Source of the DNA: an uncultured Collinsella sp.
GTDB lineage: Bacteria; Actinomycetota; Coriobacteriia; Coriobacteriales; Coriobacteriaceae
Assembly (NCBI GenBank): GCA_900551555.1
Contig: URWC01000041.1
Coordinates: forward strand, 1-12,779
Length of the DNA stretch: 12,779 bases
Direction of reading: 5' to 3'
How positions within the stretch are numbered: the first letter of the stretch is position 1; the number at the start of each line of letters is the position of its first letter. Positions 1-6,157 of the stretch are shown here, in pieces. The translations under genes and the position numbers were made by a program. The notes under the pieces are model-generated. The model had not been told where the DNA came from. It did no database searches and was given only the letters and a program-made list of their open reading frames with translations.

Positions 1-25
1 GTTTGGTAGAAAGTGAGGTGAGATT

Positions 26-781
26 ATGAGTAGACCATTTAGTTACAAGGTCGTTCAGCAGCTCATGGAAGGTCCCAACGCGGGCTCCAATGCGCTAACT
101 ATCCCTGAGGGTCTGACGGTCGATCAAGTCGCCGACCGTGTGGCCCAGGCCTACGATGGCATCTCTAAGGAAGACTTCCTCAACCAGGCTAAGGCCTCCA
201 ACTACGTGGACGACTATAGCTTCCTTAAGGGCGCCGCCAACGACTCGCTTGAGGGTTTCTTGTTCCCCAAGACTTATTCGTTGGGCGATTCGCCGACGGT
301 CGATGACGTGATTCGCGCTATGCTCGATCAGTTTAAGACCGAGTACAAGTCGCTTGACTTTGCGAGCTGCGAAGCCAAGATCAAGGAGCGCTATGGTGTG
401 GAGATGTCCGACTACGACATCGTCAACTTGGCCTCTATCGTTGAGCGCGAGGGCCTCAACGCCGATCAACGTGCGCACGTGGCCTCGGTCTTCTACAACC
501 GCCTTGCCGGCAAGCTCGACGGTCTGCGCTATCTCAACAGCGATGCGACCATGATGTATGTCACCGGTGGCGAGGTTACCGCCGACGACCTGCAGAGCGA
601 TAGCCCGTATAACACCTATAAGCATGAGGGCCTGCCGCCCACGCCCATCTGCTCTCCGTCGCTCGAGGCACTCAAGGCCACGCTTGAGCCGACCGACTCC
701 GATGACCTGTATTTCTACATTACGCAGGACGAGGAGTACTTCTCGCAAACCTACGAAGAGCATCAACAGTCTTGGAATTAG
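26..781 (+). CDS. mltG: MltG-family endolytic murein transglycosylase, N-terminally short
   Basis: MltG cleaves nascent peptidoglycan glycan strands next to the synthesis machinery and is normally anchored in the inner membrane by one N-terminal helix. The YceG-like domain is clear: TIPEGLTV (residues 25-32), LEGFLFPKTY (75-84), the catalytic-Glu block NLASIVEREG with E140, the NSDAT segment (171-175) and SPYNTYKHEGLPP (193-205). The protein ends normally after a DLYFY segment. At 251 residues it is well short of the usual roughly 330-400. The membrane helix and the start of the LysM-like region are absent, and an in-frame TGA lies at 14-16, so the frame cannot extend upstream. A GAGGTGA stretch (15-21) could serve as a ribosome binding site 4 nt from the ATG. 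It may be a real shortened gene, a decayed one, or a sequence error near the window edge. The YqeG gene follows after 1 nt. Family identity is certain; the start and integrity are not. Confidence 0.88.
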   Translation: MSRPFSYKVVQQLMEGPNAGSNALTIPEGLTVDQVADRVAQAYDGISKEDFLNQAKASNYVDDYSFLKGAANDSLEGFLFPKTYSLGDSPTVDDVIRAMLDQFKTEYKSLDFASCEAKIKERYGVEMSDYDIVNLASIVEREGLNADQRAHVASVFYNRLAGKLDGLRYLNSDATMMYVTGGEVTADDLQSDSPYNTYKHEGLPPTPICSPSLEALKATLEPTDSDDLYFYITQDEEYFSQTYEEHQQSWN

Positions 782-782
782 C

Positions 783-1280
783 ATGAGGATTTTTAGCCCC
801 AAACGATACGTTGCCTCGGTCGATCGCATCGACCTTGATGCCCTGTGGGCCGACGGCAAACGCGCCATTCTGCTCGATCGCGATAACACCCTGGTGCCGC
901 GCGACACCGAGCAGGTTCCCGCCGCGGTTTCCGCTTGGCTCGATGCCGCCCGCGCCAAAGGCTTTAAGCTGTGCATGGTGTCCAACAACTGGCATCGCGA
1001 CCAGGTCATGAGCTCTGCACGCGAGCTGGGACTCGAGGCCATCAGCCACGCCATGAAGCCGGCGCCGTTTGCCCTCAAGGCGGGTCTTAAGCGCCTCGGC
1101 GCCACGGCCGACGAGGCGGTGCTGATCGGTGATCAGCTCTACACGGACGTGTGGAGCGGCAATTTTGCCGGCGTCGATACTATCCTGGTTAAGCCGCAGG
1201 CAACCCAGGACCTGTGGTACACGCAGATCTTCCGTATCTTTGAGCGCCGGGCCCTGCGCGACCTTCCCTGCGAGGAATAG
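783..1280 (+). CDS. yqeG: YqeG-family HAD phosphatase (class IIIA)
   Basis: This 165-residue HAD-superfamily hydrolase has the four expected motifs. Motif I is LLDRDNTL with nucleophile D32 and general acid D34, motif II is VSNN with S67, the motif III lysine is K92 in HAMKP, and motif IV is GDQLYTDV with D117 and D122. Size and motif spacing fit the YqeG family, which is related to the yeast mitochondrial phosphatidylglycerophosphatase Gep4. A role in dephosphorylating phosphatidylglycerophosphate is therefore plausible but inferred. The ATG at 783 is chosen because it lies 1 nt after the mltG stop and gives the normal family N-terminus (MRIFSPKRYV); a longer reading would run through mltG in another frame. 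The gene sits between mltG and aroK in an apparent operon. No membrane segment is visible, and a short charged tail follows the HAD core. Confidence 0.9.
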   Translation: MRIFSPKRYVASVDRIDLDALWADGKRAILLDRDNTLVPRDTEQVPAAVSAWLDAARAKGFKLCMVSNNWHRDQVMSSARELGLEAISHAMKPAPFALKAGLKRLGATADEAVLIGDQLYTDVWSGNFAGVDTILVKPQATQDLWYTQIFRIFERRALRDLPCEE

Positions 1281-1288
1281 GTTTCGCC

Positions 1289-1822
1289 ATGTCTCAGCAC
1301 ATCAAACACGGCTGCGACCATATCTTCTTTATCGGCTTTTTGGGCGCGGGCAAATCGACGCTTGCGCGCAACGTCGGCACTATGTTCAAGCGGCGTTTTA
1401 TCGATACCGACCGCCTGGTCGTGCGCCGTTGCGGCAAGTCGGTAACCGAGATTTTTGAGACCGAGGGCGAGGATCGTTTTCGCGAGCTCGAGACCTCGGC
1501 GCTCCGTTCGCTCCAAAGCGAGCGCAGCCTGTTGGTTTCGTGCGGGGGCGGTATCGTCGAGACGCCGGTGAATATTGAGCTGATGCACGAAATGGGTACG
1601 TGCGTGTACCTCGAGGGCGACTTCGAGGATTCGATTCGCCAGATTCGTCGGTCCGACACGCGCCCCGATTTCCGTTCGCCCGAGCATGCCGCGCGCCTGT
1701 TTGAGCATCGCCGTCCGCTGTATCGCCAGGCCGCCGATATTACCCTTGATATTCGCAACAAGTCCTTCGAGGACGTTTCCTACCTTTGTGCCGAGATGCT
1801 TTTGGAGCGTGGACTGCTATGA
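1289..1822 (+). CDS. aroK: Shikimate kinase
   Basis: Shikimate kinase transfers phosphate from ATP to the 3-hydroxyl of shikimate in the cytosolic chorismate pathway. The 177-residue protein has family-typical length and all key positions by comparison with known AroK proteins. These are the Walker A loop GFLGAGKST (residues 16-24), the shikimate/Mg region FIDTDR (D39, D41), FRELE with R65 and E68, the CGGG substrate loop (85-88), lid arginine R125 in TRPDF and R141 in the RRPLY segment. It therefore looks catalytically intact. It starts 8 nt after yqeG, with a GAGGAA stretch overlapping the yqeG stop as the likely ribosome binding site, though the spacing is long. Its stop overlaps the next start as ATGA (1819-1822), a sign of translational coupling with the degenerate AroB-like protein. 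A role in aromatic amino acid supply is expected but depends on a working DHQ synthase elsewhere. Confidence 0.93.
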   Translation: MSQHIKHGCDHIFFIGFLGAGKSTLARNVGTMFKRRFIDTDRLVVRRCGKSVTEIFETEGEDRFRELETSALRSLQSERSLLVSCGGGIVETPVNIELMHEMGTCVYLEGDFEDSIRQIRRSDTRPDFRSPEHAARLFEHRRPLYRQAADITLDIRNKSFEDVSYLCAEMLLERGLL

Positions 1823-2928
1823 TTCGCCGTCAACTGATCAATTTCCAAAACCGCAGTGTCGATGTCCGCGTCGGATTGGGCGCGTTCGATGAGCTGCCGC
1901 GCATGTTTGCCTCGGCCGTGGGCAAGCCTAAGCGCGCGATGGTGGTTTGGAACGACGCCACATCCGAGCGTTTTGGTGAGGTCGTCGAGCATGCGCTGGT
2001 CGACGCCGGTTTTGCCGTGTCGCTGCTCGTCCTCGAGGTTTCGCCTGCTGGTGCCACGCTGGCCGACGCCGATGCTATCTTTGGCGCCCTGTCTGCCAAC
2101 CGCATCACCTGCGACGATCTGGTTGTCGCTGTTGGCGATGCCGCAACCTGTTCGGTTGTTGGCTGGTGCGCCAACCAGTGGTGTGGCCGAACCGAGTGCG
2201 CGCTGCTGCCGACGACCTTCGACGCCATGCTCACGGTCGCGACGACCATGAAGCCGCTCGTCGCCTCGTTGGCCAATGCGCTTCCCGCTATCGCGTTCCG
2301 TCCCGAACCGGGCTTGGTTGTGTGTGATCTCGACCTTGTTCGCGAGGCGGAACCCGAGGACCTCAAGTTCGGCTATGCGGTACTTGTTGGCACCATGCTT
2401 TCGAGCAGCAAGTCCCGCTGGAATCAGTTTACTGAGACCGTCCCCGAGATTCTCGCGGGCGAGGAGGTCGCACTCGTCAATGCCGTTCAATGGTCTCAGA
2501 CTGCCCGCAAGGACGTGCTGACGGCCACGAACCCGAGCGCTCGCCATGCGCTCGATTTTGGCAAGACGGGGGAGCGCACCCTGCGCGCTTGCTTGGGCGA
2601 TGCCGCTTCGCAGGTCCCTGCCTACCAGCTGTTGTCCGAGGGCATGCGCTTTGAGGCGCGCCTAGCACACGATGCCTGCGACTTCGATATCGACTATGTG
2701 TTTGATCTCGATGACTGCCTGGAGGACTTTGGCATCGAGGAGCTTGCCTTCGACTTGGAGCCTGCCGCATATATCGAGGAGTTCCGCAGACAGCAGTTTG
2801 TCCGCTCGAACCGCAGCATGCTGCCGCTGCCCGCGGCGCTCGGCGCCATTCGCCTAACGAGCGTCGAGGACGAGGTTCTTGAGCGCCATGCTCACGCCTA
2901 CTTGGCTTCTCGTAAAGAACTTCTCTAA
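1819..2928 (+). CDS. 3-dehydroquinate synthase-like protein lacking metal ligands
   Basis: The 369-residue protein aligns along most of its length with AroB, the NAD- and metal-dependent enzyme that cyclises DAHP to 3-dehydroquinate. Matching blocks include VVAVGD (103-107 region), LLPTTF (129-134), AFRP...VVCDLDLV (159-174), LDFGKT (245-250) and an EGM segment (274-276). By eye the catalytic residues are replaced. The glycine-rich GGGVVGD becomes GDAATCS (106-112), the metal-ligand Glu is V188, the metal-ligand His is K249, the substrate His is R253, and the third metal-ligand His falls at A268. A Lys pair near the C terminus is QQ (325-326). The lysine of the SVGGK block is kept (K145). An acidic stretch follows at about 286-320. 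The ATG at 1819 overlaps the aroK stop; an upstream in-frame ATG at 1786 lies inside aroK and is less likely. It is probably a pseudoenzyme with a structural or regulatory role. AroB ancestry is likely; DHQ synthase activity is unlikely. Confidence 0.8.
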   Translation: MIRRQLINFQNRSVDVRVGLGAFDELPRMFASAVGKPKRAMVVWNDATSERFGEVVEHALVDAGFAVSLLVLEVSPAGATLADADAIFGALSANRITCDDLVVAVGDAATCSVVGWCANQWCGRTECALLPTTFDAMLTVATTMKPLVASLANALPAIAFRPEPGLVVCDLDLVREAEPEDLKFGYAVLVGTMLSSSKSRWNQFTETVPEILAGEEVALVNAVQWSQTARKDVLTATNPSARHALDFGKTGERTLRACLGDAASQVPAYQLLSEGMRFEARLAHDACDFDIDYVFDLDDCLEDFGIEELAFDLEPAAYIEEFRRQQFVRSNRSMLPLPAALGAIRLTSVEDEVLERHAHAYLASRKELL

Positions 2929-2930
2929 GA

Positions 2931-2960
2931 TTTATTGACTTCCATCGTCTTTCGTATCAT
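2931..2960 (+). promoter_or_regulatory. Candidate promoter for the aminopeptidase gene
   Basis: Just after the AroB-like stop there is a TTGACT hexamer (2935-2940) and a TATCAT hexamer (2955-2960). Their 14-nt spacing is too short for a standard sigma-70 pair. TATCAT could instead pair with TTTATT (2931-2936, 18 nt), or TTGACT with CATGTT (2958-2963, 17 nt). The AT-rich composition against a GC-rich background supports a promoter here, but the exact boxes are ambiguous. Confidence 0.45.
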
Positions 2961-2965
2961 GTTGA

Positions 2966-3028
2966 GGGGCGGGTTTCCAATCGGTTGCGGATCGCATGCG
3001 ATTCCGTCGTTCGGTTGAGACCCGTCCC
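2966..3028 (+). promoter_or_regulatory. Long-stem structured leader upstream of aminopeptidase
   Basis: A 12-bp outer stem pairs GGGGCGGGTTTC (2966-2977) with GAGACCCGTCCC (3017-3028), allowing two G-U pairs. Inside it lies a perfect 12-bp palindrome ATCGCATGCGAT (2991-3002), whose stem can extend by pairing GCGG (2987-2990) with CCGT (3004-3007) around one bulged T. A direct repeat TCGGTTG occurs at 2981-2987 and 3011-3017. No T-run follows, so this is not an intrinsic terminator. It would sit in the 5' leader of the downstream mRNA or act as a protein-binding site. I do not recognise it as a known riboswitch class. Confidence 0.55.
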
Positions 3029-3060
3029 GTCTATATTGAGACAACAAGAAAGGAATCTGC

Positions 3061-4191
3061 ATGTCTGAGTTTGCTGCCGGTCCTGCCGGTCGTATCGAGC
3101 GTGTCCGTGCCCTGATGGTCGAGCGTGGCTACGACGCCATCGTGGTGCGCGACGAGGCCAACCTTCGTTGGCTTACGGGCGTGAAGGGCGTCTTCGACTA
3201 CACCTTCGAGTTCCCGCACGCTGCGTTTATTACGGCCGACCAGTGCCTGTTCCACACCGACTCGCGCTACCTCAACAGCTTTGAGGAGAACACGCCAGCC
3301 GGCAGCCCCTGGGTCTACGACATGGATGAGGGCACCATCCCCGGTTGGGTCGCCGGCAAGATCGCGGCCAACAAATGCCGCGTCTGCGCTGTCGAGGATG
3401 ATATGCAGATTAATTTCTACCAGGGTATTCAGCGCGGCCTGGAGGACCGTTCCGTCGCCTGTATGCTGCCGCTGATGCACGACGATATCCGCAAGATGCG
3501 CGCCATCAAGGACGCCGAGGAGATTGAGCTCATGCGCCATGCGCAGTCGATCACCGATGCCGCCTTCCAGCACATGCTCGGCTTTATTAAGCCTGGTATG
3601 ACCGAGAAGCAGGTTCGCAACGAGCTCGAGAACTTTATGTTCGCCAACGGCGCCGACAGCCTTGCCTTCGGCTCCATCGTGGCGAGCGGTCCCAACACCG
3701 CCAACCCGCATGCCGTGCCGAGCGACCGCGTGATCGAGAAGGGCGACTTCGTCCTCATGGATTACGGCGCGGGCTACTGCGATTATCGTTCCGACATGAC
3801 GCGCACCGTCGTGATGGGCGAGCCTACCCAGGAGCAGCTCGACCTGTACGCGCTCGTGCGCCGTACGCACGAGGAGTGCGTTGCCGCCATCCATCCGGGT
3901 GTCGAGGGCAACGACATTTTCAAGCTTTCCAAGAAGATCATCGGCGATGCCGGCTATGGCGATTACTACAACCATGGCCTGGGCCACGGCGTGGGCATCG
4001 ACATCCACGAGCTGCCCAACTTTAACCGCAGCAAGAACATCATTGAGGTCGGCTCGGTTATTACCATGGAGCCCGGCGTCTACCTGCCCGGTGTGGGCGG
4101 CGTGCGCCTGGAGGACTACGGCGTCGTCACCGAGAACGGCTACGAGCCCTTCACCAAGACCCCGCATGACCTGCACGTCATCGATTGCTAG
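3061..4191 (+). CDS. pepP: M24 family Xaa-Pro aminopeptidase (aminopeptidase P type)
   Basis: This cytosolic dimetal peptidase removes N-terminal residues preceding proline (or, if PepQ-like, splits Xaa-Pro dipeptides). The 376-residue protein has an N-terminal creatinase-like domain (about 8-140) and a C-terminal pita-bread domain (about 150-370). All five metal ligands are visible: D234 (FVLMDYGAG), D245 (RSDMTRT), H309 (GLGHGVG), E337 (TMEPGVY) and E351 (VRLEDYG). The catalytic histidine in NPHAVP is H217, and HELP (316-319) is also family-typical. The start is supported by an AAAGGA ribosome binding site at 3049-3054, 6 nt upstream. It is preceded by its own promoter-like region and followed by a strong terminator, so it may be monocistronic. 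Placement just before efp matches the Firmicutes pepQ-efp pairing, which fits handling of proline-containing peptides alongside polyproline translation. The choice between PepP and PepQ substrate use is not settled by sequence alone. Confidence 0.92.
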   Translation: MSEFAAGPAGRIERVRALMVERGYDAIVVRDEANLRWLTGVKGVFDYTFEFPHAAFITADQCLFHTDSRYLNSFEENTPAGSPWVYDMDEGTIPGWVAGKIAANKCRVCAVEDDMQINFYQGIQRGLEDRSVACMLPLMHDDIRKMRAIKDAEEIELMRHAQSITDAAFQHMLGFIKPGMTEKQVRNELENFMFANGADSLAFGSIVASGPNTANPHAVPSDRVIEKGDFVLMDYGAGYCDYRSDMTRTVVMGEPTQEQLDLYALVRRTHEECVAAIHPGVEGNDIFKLSKKIIGDAGYGDYYNHGLGHGVGIDIHELPNFNRSKNIIEVGSVITMEPGVYLPGVGGVRLEDYGVVTENGYEPFTKTPHDLHVIDC

Positions 4192-4213
4192 CCCATTTCG
4201 ATAGATTTTTGGG

Positions 4214-4256
4214 GCGGGGCGTCCGGAGCAATTCGGACGCCCCGCGTTCTCTTTTT
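4214..4256 (+). terminator. Intrinsic terminator after aminopeptidase gene
   Basis: A perfect 12-bp GC-rich stem pairs 4214-4225 (GCGGGGCGTCCG) with 4234-4245 (CGGACGCCCCGC) around an 8-nt loop, followed by GTTCTC and TTTTT at 4252-4256. It begins 22 nt past the stop codon and separates the aminopeptidase gene from the efp unit. Confidence 0.9.
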
Positions 4257-4287
4257 ATGCGCTCGCCGCAGGCGCCGTCTGCAAGTG

Positions 4288-4293
4288 TATAAT
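4288..4293 (+). promoter_or_regulatory. -10 box of the efp operon promoter
   Basis: A perfect TATAAT hexamer, directly preceded by TG, lies 57 nt before the efp start in the short gap after the terminator. No convincing -35 hexamer is seen 16-19 nt upstream, where the sequence is GC-rich. Transcription would start near 4300 and probably covers efp through recN. Confidence 0.6.
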
Positions 4294-4350
4294 TTCTGTC
4301 GTATGTAATTTGGACGCCTGTGCGTTCTGCCCATAACAAGAAAGGTCGCT

Positions 4351-4914
4351 ATGCCTACCATTTCTACCGCCGATTTCAAGAACGGCCTCGGTCTCCGCAT
4401 CAAGGACAAGGTCTACACCATCGTCGAGTTCCAGCATGTCAAGCCGGGCAAGGGCGGCGCGTTTGTGCGCTACAAGACCCGCGACATCAAGAGCGGCCGC
4501 GTCGTCGAGAACACCTGCAACGCCGGCACCAAGTTCGAGAGCGTCATGCTCACCACCCGTGAGTTCCAGTACCTCTACAACGATGGCACCGACTACATCT
4601 TCATGGACAACGAGTCCTATGAGCAGGTTCCCGTTCCCGAGGACATGGTGGGCGAGAACTCCAAGTGGCTGCGCGAGAACGACATCTGCCAGCTGCTTTT
4701 CGCCGACGATGAGCTCATGGGCGTGACTCCGCCGATGTTCATCGAGACCACCATCGTCCAGACCGACCCGGGCTTTAAGGGCGACACCGTCCAGGGTTCC
4801 ACCAAGCCGGCCACGATCGATACCGGCGCTGTCATCCAGGTCCCCATGTACCTCAACGAGGGCGAGGTCATCAAGGTTGACACCCGCGACGGCAAGTTCG
4901 TCTCCCGCGTCTAG
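4351..4914 (+). CDS. efp: Translation elongation factor P
   Basis: EF-P binds the ribosome between the P and E sites and relieves stalling at consecutive prolines. The 187-residue length is standard for the three-domain protein. Domain I carries the functional loop KPGKGGAF (31-38), with the tip lysine K34 at the position that is lysylated in E. coli. The loop is PGKGG, neither the E. coli PGKGQ nor the PGKGP form described for actinobacterial EF-P that acts unmodified, so its modification state cannot be read from this window. The C-terminal OB domain is recognisable from TDPGFKGDT and the NEGEVIKVDTRDGKFVSRV ending. An AAAGG ribosome binding site lies at 4341-4345, 5 nt before the ATG. Codon use is strongly biased, as expected for high expression. 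It heads a run of genes for core information processing. Confidence 0.97.
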   Translation: MPTISTADFKNGLGLRIKDKVYTIVEFQHVKPGKGGAFVRYKTRDIKSGRVVENTCNAGTKFESVMLTTREFQYLYNDGTDYIFMDNESYEQVPVPEDMVGENSKWLRENDICQLLFADDELMGVTPPMFIETTIVQTDPGFKGDTVQGSTKPATIDTGAVIQVPMYLNEGEVIKVDTRDGKFVSRV

Positions 4915-4938
4915 CAACCAACTCTTCTAGGAGGACTC

Positions 4939-5301
4939 ATGCCCCAGGAAATCAAGATTGACGGCATCGGCATTTCGCCCGATGTTCTGACCGCCATCGT
5001 CTCGCGCGCCGTGTCGGATGTCGAGGGCATCGCCTCCGTTGGCGTCAAGGACCTTGCCACCAACCTTGTCTCCATGATGCTCTCGTCCAAGGCCCCGGCT
5101 TCCGAGCCGGCGGTCGAGGCCGAGGTCGTTGGCGGCAAGCTCGCACTCACCGTGCGTGTCGTGGTGTTCTTTGGCTATCCGTTCAAGAAACTCGCCGAGG
5201 CCGTCCGCGTCGCCGTGGTCGCCGCCATCGATGCTCAGGTGGGCGTCGAGGTTGAGCGCGTTGACGTTTGCATTGACGGCCTCGTTTTCCCCAAGGAGTA
5301 A
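4939..5301 (+). CDS. Asp23/Gls24 family protein (YqhY-like)
   Basis: This 120-residue protein belongs to the Asp23/Gls24 (DUF322) family. It has the typical start GIGISPDVLTAIVSRAVSDVEGI, a variable middle (about 40-60), the strand block LALTVRVVVFFGYPF (68-82), and an ending helix and strand with VEVERVDVCIDGLVF (103-117). The family is associated with the cell envelope and stress in Firmicutes, and the Bacillus member YqhY is genetically linked to lipid synthesis. The neighbouring accB/accC genes found there are absent here. Position directly before nusB is the same as in Bacillus, which supports the YqhY assignment. A strong AGGAGG ribosome binding site (4929-4934) lies 4 nt before the ATG, and the gene starts 24 nt after efp. 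No transmembrane segment or signal peptide is seen. The biochemical function is unknown. Confidence 0.9.
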   Translation: MPQEIKIDGIGISPDVLTAIVSRAVSDVEGIASVGVKDLATNLVSMMLSSKAPASEPAVEAEVVGGKLALTVRVVVFFGYPFKKLAEAVRVAVVAAIDAQVGVEVERVDVCIDGLVFPKE

Positions 5302-5304
5302 CCT

Positions 5305-5889
5305 TTGAGCCTTAAGGTTTATCGCGGGCGCACGCTTGCCCGCAGTCAGGCGCTGCAGCTGCTGTTCCAGGCCGAGGCCACGGACAGCCCGCTCGAGCGC
5401 GTCCTCGAGGGCGATTTCCTGATCTCGAAGGGCCCCCTCGACCCCTATGCGCTTGAGCTTTGTCGTGGTGCCTACGAGCATATCGATCGCATCGACTGTG
5501 CCCTGCGCGCCGTCGCCAAGAACTGGGATCTTATGCGCATGCCCGGCGCCGACCGCAACCTGCTGCGTATCGCCGTCTACGAGATGCGCTTCCTCACCGA
5601 CGAGGAGGTCTCGGACGCCATCGTGATCAACGAGGCCGTCGAGCTTGCCAAGGCCTATGGCACCGACCAGTCCGCTTCGTTCGTCAACGGCGTGCTGGGC
5701 AAGATCGCTCGCAGCGAGGAGCTGCCGGGCGAGGACCTGTACCAAGAGCTGCTGGCCGAAGATCGCGCTCGCGAGGAGGCACAGGCTGCCGAGGCTGCCG
5801 CCAAGGTTGCGGTTGCCCAGGCTGAGGCTGGCGTGCTGGCCGAGGATGCGGACGCCGCCGAGGCTGTTGTCGACTCCGTCGAGGAGTAG
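5305..5889 (+). CDS. nusB: Transcription antitermination factor NusB
   Basis: NusB pairs with NusE (ribosomal protein S10), binds boxA RNA and promotes rRNA antitermination and maturation. The conserved all-helical core covers residues 5-140, with RTLARSQALQLLFQ (9-22), the DRNLLRIAVYEM block (83-94), VINEAVELAKAYG (107-119) and FVNGVLGKI (126-134). The start is TTG: it sits 3 nt after the upstream stop, with an AAGGAG ribosome binding site (5293-5298) at an ideal 6-nt distance, and no ATG gives a full N-terminus. Residues about 141-194 form an extra C-terminal tail rich in Ala, Glu and Asp, without the pattern of the core; most NusB proteins end near 140-150. The tail is likely disordered and acidic. 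The gene is translationally packed with xseB, which starts 2 nt after the stop. Confidence 0.95.
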   Translation: MSLKVYRGRTLARSQALQLLFQAEATDSPLERVLEGDFLISKGPLDPYALELCRGAYEHIDRIDCALRAVAKNWDLMRMPGADRNLLRIAVYEMRFLTDEEVSDAIVINEAVELAKAYGTDQSASFVNGVLGKIARSEELPGEDLYQELLAEDRAREEAQAAEAAAKVAVAQAEAGVLAEDADAAEAVVDSVEE

Positions 5890-5891
5890 CC

Positions 5892-6131
5892 ATGCCAGAG
5901 GGTTCCGTCCGCAATTTCGACGAGATCTCGGACCGTCTGGATCAGATCATCGCTACCGTTCGCTCCAAGGATACGTCCTTGGAGCGTTCACTCGATCTGT
6001 TTGACGAAGCGATTGAGCTGGGCTCCCGCGCGGTCGATATGGTCGACAAGTTTGAGCTGACGCCGCGTGAGGCCGACAAGCTCGAACAGGAATACGATGA
6101 GGATGCGGCAAACGAATCCCAGGATAGCTAG
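5892..6131 (+). CDS. xseB: Exodeoxyribonuclease VII small subunit
   Basis: XseB is the small subunit of exonuclease VII, which degrades single-stranded DNA from both ends and needs several XseB copies per catalytic XseA. The 79-residue length is typical. The two-helix pattern is visible: FDEISDRLDQIIATV (9-23), then SLERSLDLFDEAIELGSRAV (29-48), corresponding to the family SLEESLxLFExG signature. The last 20 residues are strongly acidic. An AGGAG ribosome binding site (5882-5886) overlaps the end of nusB, 5 nt from the ATG. The large subunit xseA, normally directly upstream, is not in this window, so the partner must lie elsewhere in the genome or be missing. Confidence 0.88.
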   Translation: MPEGSVRNFDEISDRLDQIIATVRSKDTSLERSLDLFDEAIELGSRAVDMVDKFELTPREADKLEQEYDEDAANESQDS

Positions 6132-6157
6132 GCCGCATCTCCGGATACGAATGGTTG

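Noticed and set aside
2966..3028. The leader stem as an intrinsic terminator for the aroK/AroB-like unit, or as a T-box
   Set aside because: No T-run follows the stem, and I could not see T-box landmarks such as a specifier loop and antiterminator.
3031..4176. A 381-codon open frame opposite the aminopeptidase gene
   Set aside because: Same antisense shadow effect; it has no domain pattern and runs through a gene with all catalytic residues conserved.
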